Of a stretch of DNA of 64,000 nucleotides, positions 15,882-23,005 are shown in pieces. The DNA comes from Flammeovirgaceae bacterium UBA7330. Its GTDB lineage: Bacteria; Bacteroidota; Bacteroidia; Cytophagales; Cyclobacteriaceae. A model generated the notes under the pieces. That model was not told the DNA's origin. It searched no databases and saw only the letters and a list, made by a program, of their open reading frames with translations. The DNA lies in NCBI GenBank assembly GCA_002471275.1, contig DKPQ01000007.1, forward strand, positions 1-64,000. The letters are read 5' to 3'. Numbering within the stretch: the stretch's first letter is position 1; each line of letters starts with the position of its first letter. Made by a program: the position numbers and the translations under genes.

Positions 15882-16105
15882 TGGCTGAATATAGAATCAG
15901 CAAAATCGCCATAGAAGACCTGATCAGAATTCATCAATACGGAAGCGCTCAATTTGGAATGGAACAAGCAGATAGATATTACGAATGGTTTGCTGCCAAC
16001 ATAGATGAGGGTGTGAACAACCATTGGGTATGGTTTCATGTTTTAGAGCACTCAGCAAATCACATGGGGCAAATAGCCCTGGTAAAAAACAGGCTACCCA
16101 AATGA
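15881..16105 (+). pseudogene. ParE toxin N-terminus joined to a DinB-like tail
   Basis: Residues 1-41 (MAEYRISKIAIEDLIRIHQY, then FGMEQADRYYEWF) are a good ParE start. The remaining 33 residues (VLEHSANHMGQIALVKNRLPK) instead look like the last helix of a DinB/DUF1572-type protein with its HSANHMGQI metal-site motif. The ParE core needed for toxicity is absent. I read it as a chimera of two gene remnants fused by deletion. Confidence 0.55.
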
Positions 16106-16143
16106 ATGCGGTTGTTTATGTCAAAATAATAGACTTTAGCGAG

Positions 16144-16299
16144 GGTAACGTACATCTTTTTCCAGTGCCCTGGCAGCTCCTTTCGCCAAGGATTGCAAGA
16201 TTTTCACCCGTTGCATCTCACAGCAGATTTAGCTAGTTTAGATTTTCATTGCCTGGGGTGGGGGATCGCTCTAATCCGGATGATGTCCTCACGTTAAAC
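16144..16299 (+). other. Degraded attC-like site with repeat B4
   Basis: GGTAAC (16144-16149) and GTTAAAC (16293-16299) are at the expected distance, with repeat B (16200-16256) as the loop. The arms next to the boxes share only short complementarity (ACATC with GATGT), so the site looks eroded. Confidence 0.45.
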
Positions 16300-16307
16300 A
16301 GTAGAAT

Positions 16308-16625
16308 ATGGAAAAAGTCAAACGGATAGTCTTCTGTATGGTCATTTTGATCGGCACTGTCTGTTGTGAGGAGGAAAAGGAAGTTTGTGATGAAGGTGTG
16401 CCTGCCAAATTATTTTATCTACCCAACTGTGCAACGATAAATGGGATGATCACTTTGGAGGGGAGCAATAAAGTCTTTGTTTTTCAACACCAAATTGCCG
16501 AAGAATTTCAGAAATCGGAAATCGATGTTTGTGTCGCATATGAAGTTGAAGAGGAATCTAAAATATTGACAGCCGATTGTACACAAGCAGAGGTCATCAT
16601 CATTACTTCCCTCCAAATGAGATAA
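16308..16625 (+). CDS. Small hypothetical lipoprotein
   Basis: A 105-residue protein with a hydrophobic start (RIVFCMVILIGTVCC) whose Cys19-Cys20 could be a lipobox, followed by an acidic linker (EEEKEVCDEG). The mature part has a Cys pair (Cys27, Cys40) and a short beta-rich segment ending in a TADCTQAEVIIITSLQ strand. No family recognised. It begins 8 bases after a GTTAAAC box, consistent with a single-gene cassette. Confidence 0.6.
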   Translation: MEKVKRIVFCMVILIGTVCCEEEKEVCDEGVPAKLFYLPNCATINGMITLEGSNKVFVFQHQIAEEFQKSEIDVCVAYEVEEESKILTADCTQAEVIIITSLQMR

Positions 16626-16742
16626 ACGCAGTTTTAAAAAAGTTACGACCAGAACCGACAGGAACAATAGGTATAGTCCAATAATAGAGATGGCGTTCCT
16701 GATACAAACAACATCCTGAACAACAGTAAAAATTTCACAACA

Positions 16743-17216
16743 ATGGCTCATACAAATCAGAAAATAACACCTTGCCTTTGGCTTGAGACAACAGACGCAA
16801 AAGCAGTGGTAGATTATTACCTATCTATTTTTAAGGACGGTGCTATGAAGGAGTACCACCAATATGAAAATCCACCGGAAGCAGGTGGCGGGCACTTTGA
16901 AACAGCCATCATACACATTGCCGGTATGGAATTAAGCATTCTGGCAGCGGGTCCGTTTTTCAAATTCAATGAGTCTGTTTCTTTTGTCATCAATACAAAA
17001 GACCAGGCAGAAACGGATTATTACTGGGAAGCACTCACAGCCAATGGTGGAGAAGAAGGCGCATGCGGGTGGTGCAAAGACAAATATGGTTTGTCGTGGC
17101 AGGTTGTCCCCATTGAGTATTTCGAACTCATCAACAACGAAGACCCCAAAGTAATAGAAAAGGCCATGAAGAATACATTCAAACAAAAGAAGATCATACT
17201 TTCAGAACTTAGGTAG
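16743..17216 (+). CDS. VOC-superfamily protein (PhnB-like)
   Basis: A 157-residue protein of the PhnB/3-demethylubiquinone-methyltransferase-like branch of the VOC superfamily. The start NQKITPCLWLETTDAKAVVDYYLSIF and the block GGACGWCKDKYGLSWQVVP-like near residues 107-122 are characteristic. These dimeric beta-alpha-beta proteins bind metals or small molecules; the function of this branch is largely unknown. Such genes are frequent integron cargo, but no recombination site was found immediately upstream. Confidence 0.85.
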   Translation: MAHTNQKITPCLWLETTDAKAVVDYYLSIFKDGAMKEYHQYENPPEAGGGHFETAIIHIAGMELSILAAGPFFKFNESVSFVINTKDQAETDYYWEALTANGGEEGACGWCKDKYGLSWQVVPIEYFELINNEDPKVIEKAMKNTFKQKKIILSELR

Positions 17217-17435
17217 CCATGCAACTGAGTGTAAACCACTCACAACCCTACCGGAAGGGTAAAACTCATCTGTGCATTTGTGGTATATATTTATCGGCTT
17301 TCATATCAGAGTCACCTTTAAGGAGAGAAAGACTCCCTCACCATGGCTTGTCCCCTGACAAGCCATGACATCTCTATTGATTCTTAAGTTCTTAAAGGTC
17401 TGTGAGGGGACGGTCAGGGGACAGACCTGGGGGAG
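17217..17435. other. Intergenic hairpins of REP type
   Basis: Two hairpins stand out: CATGGCTTGTC, four bases, GACAAGCCATG (17342-17367), and AGGTCTGT paired with ACAGACCT (17396-17428). ACTCATCTGTGCATTTGTGG (17266-17285) recurs at about 21594-21613 as TTCATCTGTGCATTCGTGG. No gene supported. Confidence 0.55.
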
Positions 17436-17631
17436 GGAAATCAGAAGTCAGGAGCGTTTCGATTTATTAAGCAGGTGGATAATTACGGAATTGTTTAATT
17501 TGGTGGGCAATACACACAACGTATCCGTTTTTAAATGTTTATTGTCGTTTAAAAGTGGGTAAGGTGTTGGTATTGAAAGGATTAATTAAAAAAAGATAAT
17601 AGTAGTTATAGTGCATGCATTATAGCTATAT
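17436..17631. repeat. Repeat C, copy 2 (196 bp)
   Basis: Near-identical to 6690-6885 over its full length, in the same orientation, and again followed by a GTTAYC box and a cassette gene. Confidence 0.85.
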
Positions 17632-17637
17632 GTTACC
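17595..17637 (+). other. Compact attC-like site C2
   Basis: GATAAT, spacer AGTA, arm GTTATAGTGCA, arm TGCATTATAGC, spacer TATAT, box GTTACC (17632-17637). GTTACCATCC (17632-17641) is the exact reverse complement of GGATGGTAAC (18453-18462) ending the TIR-gene unit. Confidence 0.65.
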
Positions 17638-17664
17638 ATCCATTACCTTCAAGTCGCATAAGTC

Positions 17665-18447
17665 ATGAATAAAATTCAACTCTTTGAGGAACTAATTGAA
17701 CAGGCAAATGAAATAGAATATCGCAACGGTAAAAAAGATGCTGTTCTTAAAAGAGCTGACATGTTAATTCGAAAATTTTTTGGAGATAAATCGCCCTACA
17801 TAGACAAGCTTGATAAGATAAGCTTTTCTCCATTTATGTTTTCATCCTCAACTCCTCCGCAAGTCTTCGAGAATTCATACAATTCAGGCAAGAAAACCTT
17901 AATCAATTTGCTCCAAGTAATATTAGAAGATTTAACATTGGATGAAGCAATTGAACCAGCAAAATTATCAGGTAAAAAGTCAGAAAGGAAAGTAACTAAA
18001 AACATATTCGTAGTACATGGACATAATAATGAGATGAAGGAATCTGTTGCAAGGTGCTTGGAAAAACTTGATCTTAATCCAATTATACTTCACGAACAAC
18101 CAAGTAAGGGAAGAACTATAATTGAGAAATTCTCGGACTATTCAGACGTCTCATATGCTGTGGTCATATTATCTGCGGATGACGCAGGGTACAGCATTAA
18201 GGAAGGAGAAGAAAAAATCAAACCAAGGGCAAGACAAAATGTAATATTTGAACTCGGATACTTTATCGGTAAACTCGGCAGAGATCATGTTATGGCTCTA
18301 TATGAACAAGTTGACGAACTTGAAATTCCATCAGATTATAACGGTGTTCTTTATGTTCCTTTTGATTCTAAAGGATCTTGGAAATTTGAAATTGTAAAGG
18401 AACTTAACGCTGTTGGAATATCAGTTGATGCAAACAAAATTATATAA
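17665..18447 (+). CDS. TIR-like nucleotide-binding protein (CAP12/Pycsar-type TIR), defence candidate
   Basis: A 260-residue protein with an N-terminal helical region (1-105) and a C-terminal TIR-like domain of the COG4271/PF10137 type. Visible motifs are IFVVHGHNN (114-122), HEQPSKGRTIIEKF, AVVILSADDAG and RARQNVIFELGYFIGKLGR with Glu196 in the position of the catalytic NADase glutamate; it ends GVLYVPFD and VKELNAVGISVDANKI. Known: TIR domains of this group act as NAD-degrading effectors in bacterial anti-phage signalling. No cyclase or sensor gene is adjacent, so it would be a stand-alone module with its own N-terminal sensor. It is the only gene of a clean cassette (17632-18565). Confidence 0.85.
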   Translation: MNKIQLFEELIEQANEIEYRNGKKDAVLKRADMLIRKFFGDKSPYIDKLDKISFSPFMFSSSTPPQVFENSYNSGKKTLINLLQVILEDLTLDEAIEPAKLSGKKSERKVTKNIFVVHGHNNEMKESVARCLEKLDLNPIILHEQPSKGRTIIEKFSDYSDVSYAVVILSADDAGYSIKEGEEKIKPRARQNVIFELGYFIGKLGRDHVMALYEQVDELEIPSDYNGVLYVPFDSKGSWKFEIVKELNAVGISVDANKII

Positions 18448-18452
18448 TGAAA

Positions 18453-18571
18453 GGATGGTAACAGACACTATCATCCATAAGCTAACTGGGCTATTGGCAA
18501 AGGCTAGCGGAACTGGATACTTTTATAGATATTTAAAAAGTTCAGCTTACGGATGATAGTTGGACGTTACC
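18453..18571 (+). other. attC-like recombination site S2
   Basis: GGATGGTAAC (18453-18462), spacer AGAC, left arm ACTATCATCCATAAGCT (18467-18483), loop of 60 nt, right arm AGCTTACGGATGATAGT (18544-18560), spacer TGGAC, box GTTACC (18566-18571). The arms pair over 17 positions with one A-C mismatch at position 11. Spacers match S1 (AGAC; TGGCC), although the arm sequences are unrelated. Confidence 0.82.
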
Positions 18572-18578
18572 ACATATT

Positions 18579-18992
18579 ATGAAAAAGTGGAACCGAACTG
18601 GGAAAATAAAAGCGGTCATTCTTGGCCTTCTCTTTTTGCCAAACATTATTATACCAAAACAAACCATATATGATGAGGTGGTGATATACATTGTCTTGGG
18701 ACCTCTAGTATTTGGACTGTTAGCAATACCTTTAATAACTAAAGTGAATTCACTAATTTTCGGACAAGTAATTTCAAGACCTAATTGGAACGAAAGTCCT
18801 TTAACGGTCAAAAAACCTTTAACTTTTTTTCATTTTGGGGCATTCTTTATGCTAATAACTGGCTTCAGTACTATTCTTGGAACACTGATAAAGTATCACG
18901 AACTAAACTTTATGGGATTTTTAGCCATTTCTTTTGGAGCGGGAATCTTAGGAGGAATTTTTCTAACGCTCAAACTGAATAAAATAGACTAA
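18579..18992 (+). CDS. Hypothetical four-helix membrane protein
   Basis: A 137-residue integral membrane protein with four hydrophobic segments (about 10-26, 34-52, 82-100, 112-130) and a short basic N-terminus. No conserved motif recognised. It is the single gene of a cassette bounded by GTTACCACAT (18566-18575) and its exact reverse complement ATGTGGTAAC (18998-19007); the ATG follows the left boundary after 3 bases. Confidence 0.7.
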   Translation: MKKWNRTGKIKAVILGLLFLPNIIIPKQTIYDEVVIYIVLGPLVFGLLAIPLITKVNSLIFGQVISRPNWNESPLTVKKPLTFFHFGAFFMLITGFSTILGTLIKYHELNFMGFLAISFGAGILGGIFLTLKLNKID

Positions 18993-18997
18993 AAAAC

Positions 18998-19251
18998 ATG
19001 TGGTAACATGCGGTTGATGAATGGCCTTAAGCATTTCATAGCCACTTGATAAGGAACCTCGCCGCTTAAACTTCTCTGGGAATTGATATTTTCATTTGGC
19101 TTTTGAAGCAGTCAGGAGCTTTCATCTGCTGAACCTGCCTTACCGGCAGGCAGGCTCAGTGGGATTTTCACCCGTTGCATCTCACCGAGGTTTTAGCTAG
19201 TTTAGATTTTCATTGCTTCGGGAGGGCCACTCGCTCTTTTCAGGCGATATC
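18998..19251 (+). other. attC-like recombination site S4
   Basis: ATGTGGTAAC (18998-19007), spacer ATGC, left arm GGTTGATGAATGGCC (19012-19026), loop with repeat B and an inserted CCTGCC/GGCAGG hairpin (19134-19154), GGCCACTCGCTC as a partly eroded right arm, spacer CAGGC, box GATATC (19246-19251). It is homologous over its length to the site at 9726-9954. Confidence 0.65.
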
Positions 19252-19275
19252 AGCAATTACTGCAAAACGTAAATC

Positions 19276-19659
19276 TTGAAACTTACACCGTACATAAGAT
19301 TCATAATTGGAGGTTTATATGCACTTAACTTCATAATTACGGAGTTAACATCAATTTATGACAGACCAACGGATAACTTATATTGGATATCCGAGGTTTT
19401 TGGTGGTTTAGCTGCCATCGTTTATTTGGTATATTGTGTCAAACAAGGGATTAAGGAATTGCATAACGACAACATTGAACTCCCATATCCACGAATTTTA
19501 GCAATTCTCATTGAATCATTTAATGTGGTGGCATTTATATATTTTCTAACTCGACTTGAAGAATTACAAATTTTACCAATGCTGCCTAACCTTGTTGTTG
19601 TAACTGGAATGGGATATCTGCTAATCCAAAATTTGAGGATATTGGTAAGAAGAAGCTGA
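19276..19659 (+). CDS. Hypothetical membrane protein
   Basis: A 127-residue protein with about four hydrophobic segments (8-22, 37-52, 73-90, 98-118). The start appears to be TTG at 19276 (MKLTPYIRFIIGG); no ATG fits upstream. No family recognised. The single gene of a unit beginning GATATCAGC (19246) and ending GCTGATAAC (19655-19663), complementary at 8 of 9 positions. The TGA stop lies in that left box. Confidence 0.6.
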   Translation: MKLTPYIRFIIGGLYALNFIITELTSIYDRPTDNLYWISEVFGGLAAIVYLVYCVKQGIKELHNDNIELPYPRILAILIESFNVVAFIYFLTRLEELQILPMLPNLVVVTGMGYLLIQNLRILVRRS

Positions 19660-19980
19660 TAACATTGTATAGCGCATGTGCTAAGTGCTTCTAGTCATAG
19701 TCTGCGGGACTCCACCGTTCATCTGCCGCTGGAACTGCAAGGCTTTCTATTGATTTTGGGGAACGCAGGATTTTTTTAATCTTCAGAATACACTGCCTCC
19801 TGGATTCTTTGCCAACACCGGCAGATTACTCATACCCAAAGGCATGCCCACGACCCCTCGTGAATCTCCTGACAGGATAAGATTCGCGAGATGCTTTGTA
19901 CCGTCAATTGTCATTCGATTTCACTATTTTAGAGCTAATTGCCAGTGTAGGCACACGCGCCATACACGGGCGTTGTAGGC
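19655..19980 (+). other. attC-like recombination site S6
   Basis: GCTGATAAC (19655-19663), left arm TGTATAGCGCATGTGC (19666-19681), loop of about 270 nt, right arm GCACACGCGCCATACA (19951-19966), spacer CGGGC, box GTTGTAG (19972). The arms mismatch as A-C at positions 6 and 11 only. A further GTTAGGCAC (19999-20008) just beyond fits the classical GTTRRRY core and might be an alternative boundary. Confidence 0.7.
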
Positions 19981-20047
19981 AAGCTGGACGCAACCATTAA
20001 AGTGTTAGGCACATCCTTAAAAAGAAAGAATATTTAAAACATAAATT

Positions 20048-20347
20048 ATGAAAACAATAGTTATAAAACTTTTACTTATCAGTTTTTTGATATCATGTAC
20101 TGAAGAGAATGCTGATGTTAATCAATTAATATTTAATGATTTTCAAACTTCATTACAAGAAGAAATGGATTACAACTCTATTATTAAAACATTTGGAGAA
20201 CCAGTAAAAGATATTGGTAGTGGAATCCATATTTATGTATATGAATTAACAGATTCAACAGAAATTTGGATTGGTTATACAGATTATATTGTATATGCAA
20301 AGCATGTAGATCAAGATCAAAATATTTTACACACTTTGTATGAATAA
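20048..20347 (+). CDS. Small hypothetical lipoprotein
   Basis: A 99-residue protein with a lipoprotein signal (MKTIVIKLLLISFLISC, Cys17). The mature part, with IIKTFGEPVKDIGSGIHIYVYELTDSTEIWIGYTDYIVYAKHV-like alternation, resembles the small SmpA/BamE-type or immunity-like fold (GEP turn, then two strands), but this is a guess. It is the last small + strand gene of the array; no complementary left box follows, and a minisatellite starts 14 bases after the stop. Confidence 0.65.
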   Translation: MKTIVIKLLLISFLISCTEENADVNQLIFNDFQTSLQEEMDYNSIIKTFGEPVKDIGSGIHIYVYELTDSTEIWIGYTDYIVYAKHVDQDQNILHTLYE

Positions 20348-20360
20348 AATTATCAACAGT

Positions 20361-20487
20361 CAGTTGCCTTCCGTGCGTCCATAGTTACCTCTCGTGCATG
20401 CTCAGTAGCCTCTCATGCACATCCAGTAGCCGCTCGTGCGCATCCTGTTACCTCTCATGCGCCTCCAGTTACCTTTCGTGCGCACCG
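20361..20487. repeat. Minisatellite of about 21-bp units (six copies)
   Basis: Six tandem units of the form CAGTTACCTCTCGTGCGCATC, with substitutions at a few fixed positions. There are no spacers, so not a CRISPR. Unit length equals that of the unrelated minisatellite at 2044-2633. It marks the right edge of the accessory region. Confidence 0.8.
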
Positions 20488-20591
20488 GGTCAACATTCAT
20501 GGAGGGGACTTTATTTTAAAAATTGAAAAACCTTCTCCCGGATCAAGAACTTTATAGGCCGACTTAAGGTTTAATACCCTTTAACCTATTC

Positions 20592-20599
20592 TATATTTG
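20592..20599 (+). promoter_or_regulatory. TAnnTTTG -7 promoter element
   Basis: TATATTTG fits the Bacteroidota -7 consensus 27 bases upstream of the DUF2911 start; GTTTAA (20569-20574) could be a weak -33 box. Confidence 0.5.
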
Positions 20600-20625
20600 A
20601 GTAACACTTAACTTATTAATTCAAC

Positions 20626-21195
20626 ATGAAAACAAATCTTTTTATTCTTGCCCTCATTGGGGTGTTTGCCTTATCAAATAATCTGCAGGCGCAAGACAAA
20701 ATCCAGCCAAGCCAAAAAGCTAGCGTGAGCCAGTTTATTGGTAACGACACACAAATCACTTTTACCTATAGCCGACCAGGTGTGAAAGGTCGAAAAATTT
20801 ACGGGGCAATTGTTCCATTTGGGATGGAGCCTGGCAACAAGTACTCAAATAACAAACCTTTTCCCTGGAGAGCAGGCGCCAACGCCAACACTACCATTGA
20901 AGTGAACAATGATGTATTGGTTGAAGGAAAAGCATTACCTCAAGGAAAATACAGCATTCATACCATTCCCGGAGATAAAGAATGGGTGGTGATCTTCAAT
21001 ACGGTCAACGATGCCTGGGGAAGCTACACGTATGATGAGAGCAAGGATGCGCTTAGGATTACCGTAGCCTCAGAGAAAGCCCCTCACATGGAATGGCTTG
21101 CTTATGGTTTCGGAGATATCACGGACAACAGCACTGTTGCTTACTTGCACTGGGAGAAGCTGAAGGTGCCTTTCAAGATCGAGATTGCTAAATAA
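20626..21195 (+). CDS. DUF2911 family secreted protein
   Basis: A 189-residue exported protein with signal peptide MKTNLFILALIGVFALSNNLQAQ. DUF2911 features are clear: SRPGVKGRKIYGAIVPFG, WRAGANANTTIEVNNDVLVEGKALPQGKYSIHTIPG, then YTYDESKDALRITV. The family is widespread in Bacteroidota, often with TPR repeats, and has no assigned function. It is monocistronic, with a -7 element upstream and a strong terminator downstream. Confidence 0.9.
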   Translation: MKTNLFILALIGVFALSNNLQAQDKIQPSQKASVSQFIGNDTQITFTYSRPGVKGRKIYGAIVPFGMEPGNKYSNNKPFPWRAGANANTTIEVNNDVLVEGKALPQGKYSIHTIPGDKEWVVIFNTVNDAWGSYTYDESKDALRITVASEKAPHMEWLAYGFGDITDNSTVAYLHWEKLKVPFKIEIAK

Positions 21196-21216
21196 GCATT
21201 TTGTAAAAATGACTTT

Positions 21217-21247
21217 AAAGGTCTGTCTTCGGGCAGACCTTTTTTTG
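21217..21247 (+). terminator. Rho-independent terminator after DUF2911 gene
   Basis: AAAGGTCTG, TCTTCGGG, CAGACCTTTTTTT: a stem of about 9 bp with a stable UUCG-like loop and a run of seven T, starting 22 bases after the stop. Confidence 0.9.
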
Positions 21248-21713
21248 TTTATTATAGTATGAGGCCTAGCCTTAGCAGGCTTCTTCTTTTTCATGGGTAG
21301 AAGGTGTTATGGCCTGTCGGGGGACAGGCCATGGAGAGTATATTATCCCGGTGAACATATCTCACCGACCGGAAAGCGTTCTATTACCGCCACTAATCCG
21401 CTAATGATAACTAATTAATGTGGGTAGGAAGTATTTCACCAATGTCTCCATATTCAGTGGAGACTCAATGTCGGGTTCAACTTGTTCTACCCTTTCGTGC
21501 TCATTTCTCTTCGTAAAGACCATTTGTGAGTGCTCAATGTCACTTTCAGGAAATTTGTAAGTCATCAGTAAGCATGATGAAATCAAATAAAATTCATCTG
21601 TGCATTCGTGGCTAAGTTATAATTTACACTCGGTTTGGAACTCCCTCATAGATTCCTTACAGACCTGAACTGAGAACGTTTGAAAATGCAAATTAGTAGC
21701 TACCTTTCACGTT
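21248..21713. other. Non-coding stretch with a REP-type hairpin
   Basis: ATGGCCTGTC, four G, GACAGGCCAT (21309-21332) is a perfect 10-bp hairpin of the same style as those near 17.35 kb and 50.23 kb. The word CATCTGTGCATTCGTGG (near 21596) is shared with 17.27 kb. No gene recognised. Confidence 0.55.
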
Positions 21714-21962
21714 ATGTTAGATGCTAATAAACAAAACGAACTCAGGACCCTCTTCAATGCCGGGTATCCTATTTACGGAGGTATCAGTATGCTTTGTGCT
21801 GTCTTCTTTGGCGCCCGGAAGCTGGGCCCGATGATGATCTCCGGTAATAACAAGATGGGGGTCGGCATGTACATCTTTGTTATCGGGATGTTTCTGCTAT
21901 TTGCCGGTCTCGGTATCCTCATGATCAAAATAGGGATCGAAGCTAAGAAGAACAAAAACTGA
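21714..21962 (+). CDS. Small two-helix membrane protein
   Basis: An 82-residue protein with two hydrophobic segments (about 18-33 and 49-72) and a charged C-terminus ending KKNKN. No family recognised. Codon usage and length look genuine, and it has no overlapping competitor. Confidence 0.6.
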   Translation: MLDANKQNELRTLFNAGYPIYGGISMLCAVFFGARKLGPMMISGNNKMGVGMYIFVIGMFLLFAGLGILMIKIGIEAKKNKN

Positions 21963-22068
21963 AAGAGAATTCACCCTCGTGATTCAGTTTTCCAAACCAC
22001 TTAGATTGTATATTATCACATTGTGAAAACACTGAGAAGGTGAGGGCTTTAAGCCGCATTGTTTAAAT

Positions 22069-22299
22069 ATGGAAGAACGAAAGGGACAATCTAACAACCC
22101 GCTTCATGGAGTGAAGCTGGTAGACATTGTGGAAGCGCTGCAAAAGGCGTACGGATGGGAGAAGTTGGGGCAGCTTATTCGTATTCGGTGTTTCACCCAT
22201 GATCCATCTGTCAAATCCAGTTTGACCTTTTTAAGAAAGACTCCCTGGGCCAGGGAAAAGGTAGAACAGCTTTATTTGAAAATGCTCCGGAGGAAATAA
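22069..22299 (+). CDS. VF530 family (DUF2132) DNA-binding protein
   Basis: A 76-residue protein matching the VF530/DUF2132 family: NNPLHGVKLVDIVEALQKAYGWEKLGQLIRIRCF, then DPSVKSSLTFLRKTPWAREKVE. The family adopts a small helical fold and is reported to bind double-stranded DNA; its cellular role is unclear. It is near full family length. Confidence 0.88.
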   Translation: MEERKGQSNNPLHGVKLVDIVEALQKAYGWEKLGQLIRIRCFTHDPSVKSSLTFLRKTPWAREKVEQLYLKMLRRK

Positions 22300-22384
22300 G
22301 GGCATTACAATTTCTTCTTTAAAGTGTACGACCAAAGGGGCTTTATATACGTTGGAATTACTTTGCTAACGCTAAACATCATCA

Positions 22385-22951
22385 ATGAGTAAACTACAGG
22401 ACTTCCAAAAGCGGGTCATAGCCCATGCGCTCAATGTACGAGGACTTAAGGTGGGAGAGAGAGCACCCGATTTTGTTTTAGCCAATGCCTTTGGGAAACC
22501 CATTTCACTTTCAGAAAACCTGAAATCCGGGCCGGTTATCTTAAAATTTTATAGGGGAGAATGGTGCCCTATTTGTAATCTTGATCTCAGAGAGGTTCAA
22601 CAATACGTGGATCAATTCAAGGAATATCATGCGAAAATATTGGCCATCAGTCCGCAAAAGCCTGATGATGCGCTGACCATCACACAAAAGAATGCGCTTG
22701 GGTTTGAAGTGCTCAGTGATAGTGATCAGGAGGTAATCAAAGCCTACAATCTGCAGTTTGACCCGGGAGAAGATTACCACCAAAGACGTGATCTCACCTT
22801 ACTCAATGGAGATGGCTCAAAGACGCTTCCCGTCCCGGCCACTTTCGTGATTGCCAAAGATTTCAAGGTTATTGCTGCGCATGTGGAGGCCAATTATACT
22901 GAAAGAATGTCTCCTGAAGAGATACTTAAAACGCTTAAAAGTATCAATTAA
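22385..22951 (+). CDS. Peroxiredoxin-like (AhpC/TSA family) protein
   Basis: A 188-residue thioredoxin-fold protein: VGERAPDFVLANAFGKPISL at the start and FYRGEWCPICNLDLR in the active site, with Cys61 and Cys64 giving a CxxC in place of the usual single peroxidatic Cys. The C-terminal part (PVPATFVIAKDFKVIAAHVEANY) completes the AhpC/TSA domain. It should reduce peroxides or disulfides in the cytosol, since no signal peptide is visible. Convergent with the next gene. Confidence 0.88.
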   Translation: MSKLQDFQKRVIAHALNVRGLKVGERAPDFVLANAFGKPISLSENLKSGPVILKFYRGEWCPICNLDLREVQQYVDQFKEYHAKILAISPQKPDDALTITQKNALGFEVLSDSDQEVIKAYNLQFDPGEDYHQRRDLTLLNGDGSKTLPVPATFVIAKDFKVIAAHVEANYTERMSPEEILKTLKSIN

Positions 22952-23005
22952 ACAGAGATACAACTGGTGATTTAGTATGAAAGGCCGTTCTTGTCTTTCT
23001 AACGA

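Larger units (their letters stand above)
12..20347 (+). mobile_element. Integron-like gene-cassette array with attC-like sites (integrase not in window)
   Basis: Seen: small + strand genes alternate with structured spacers that share one architecture: an AAC-ending box, about 4 nt, a 16-17-nt stem arm, a variable loop, the complementary arm, 5 nt ending in C, then a GTT-starting box. Units delimited by such sites are 6886-9029, 9030-9948, 17632-18565, 18566-19245 and 19246-19971; a site at 20-251 implies further units to the left. Cargo (toxin-antitoxin pairs, a TIR protein, small membrane proteins) is typical of sedentary integron cassettes. Known: integron attC sites conserve AAC and GTT triplets and fold as hairpins. 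Inferred: this is a cassette array used by a divergent tyrosine recombinase encoded elsewhere. Between 10.7 and 17.4 kb the pattern is broken by other insertions. Confidence 0.72.

Noticed and set aside
1..20350. Classical integron with integrase
   Set aside because: No tyrosine recombinase gene was found in any frame of the region, and most core boxes do not fit GTTRRRY.
20361..20487. Possible CRISPR array
   Set aside because: The units are contiguous, with no spacers.
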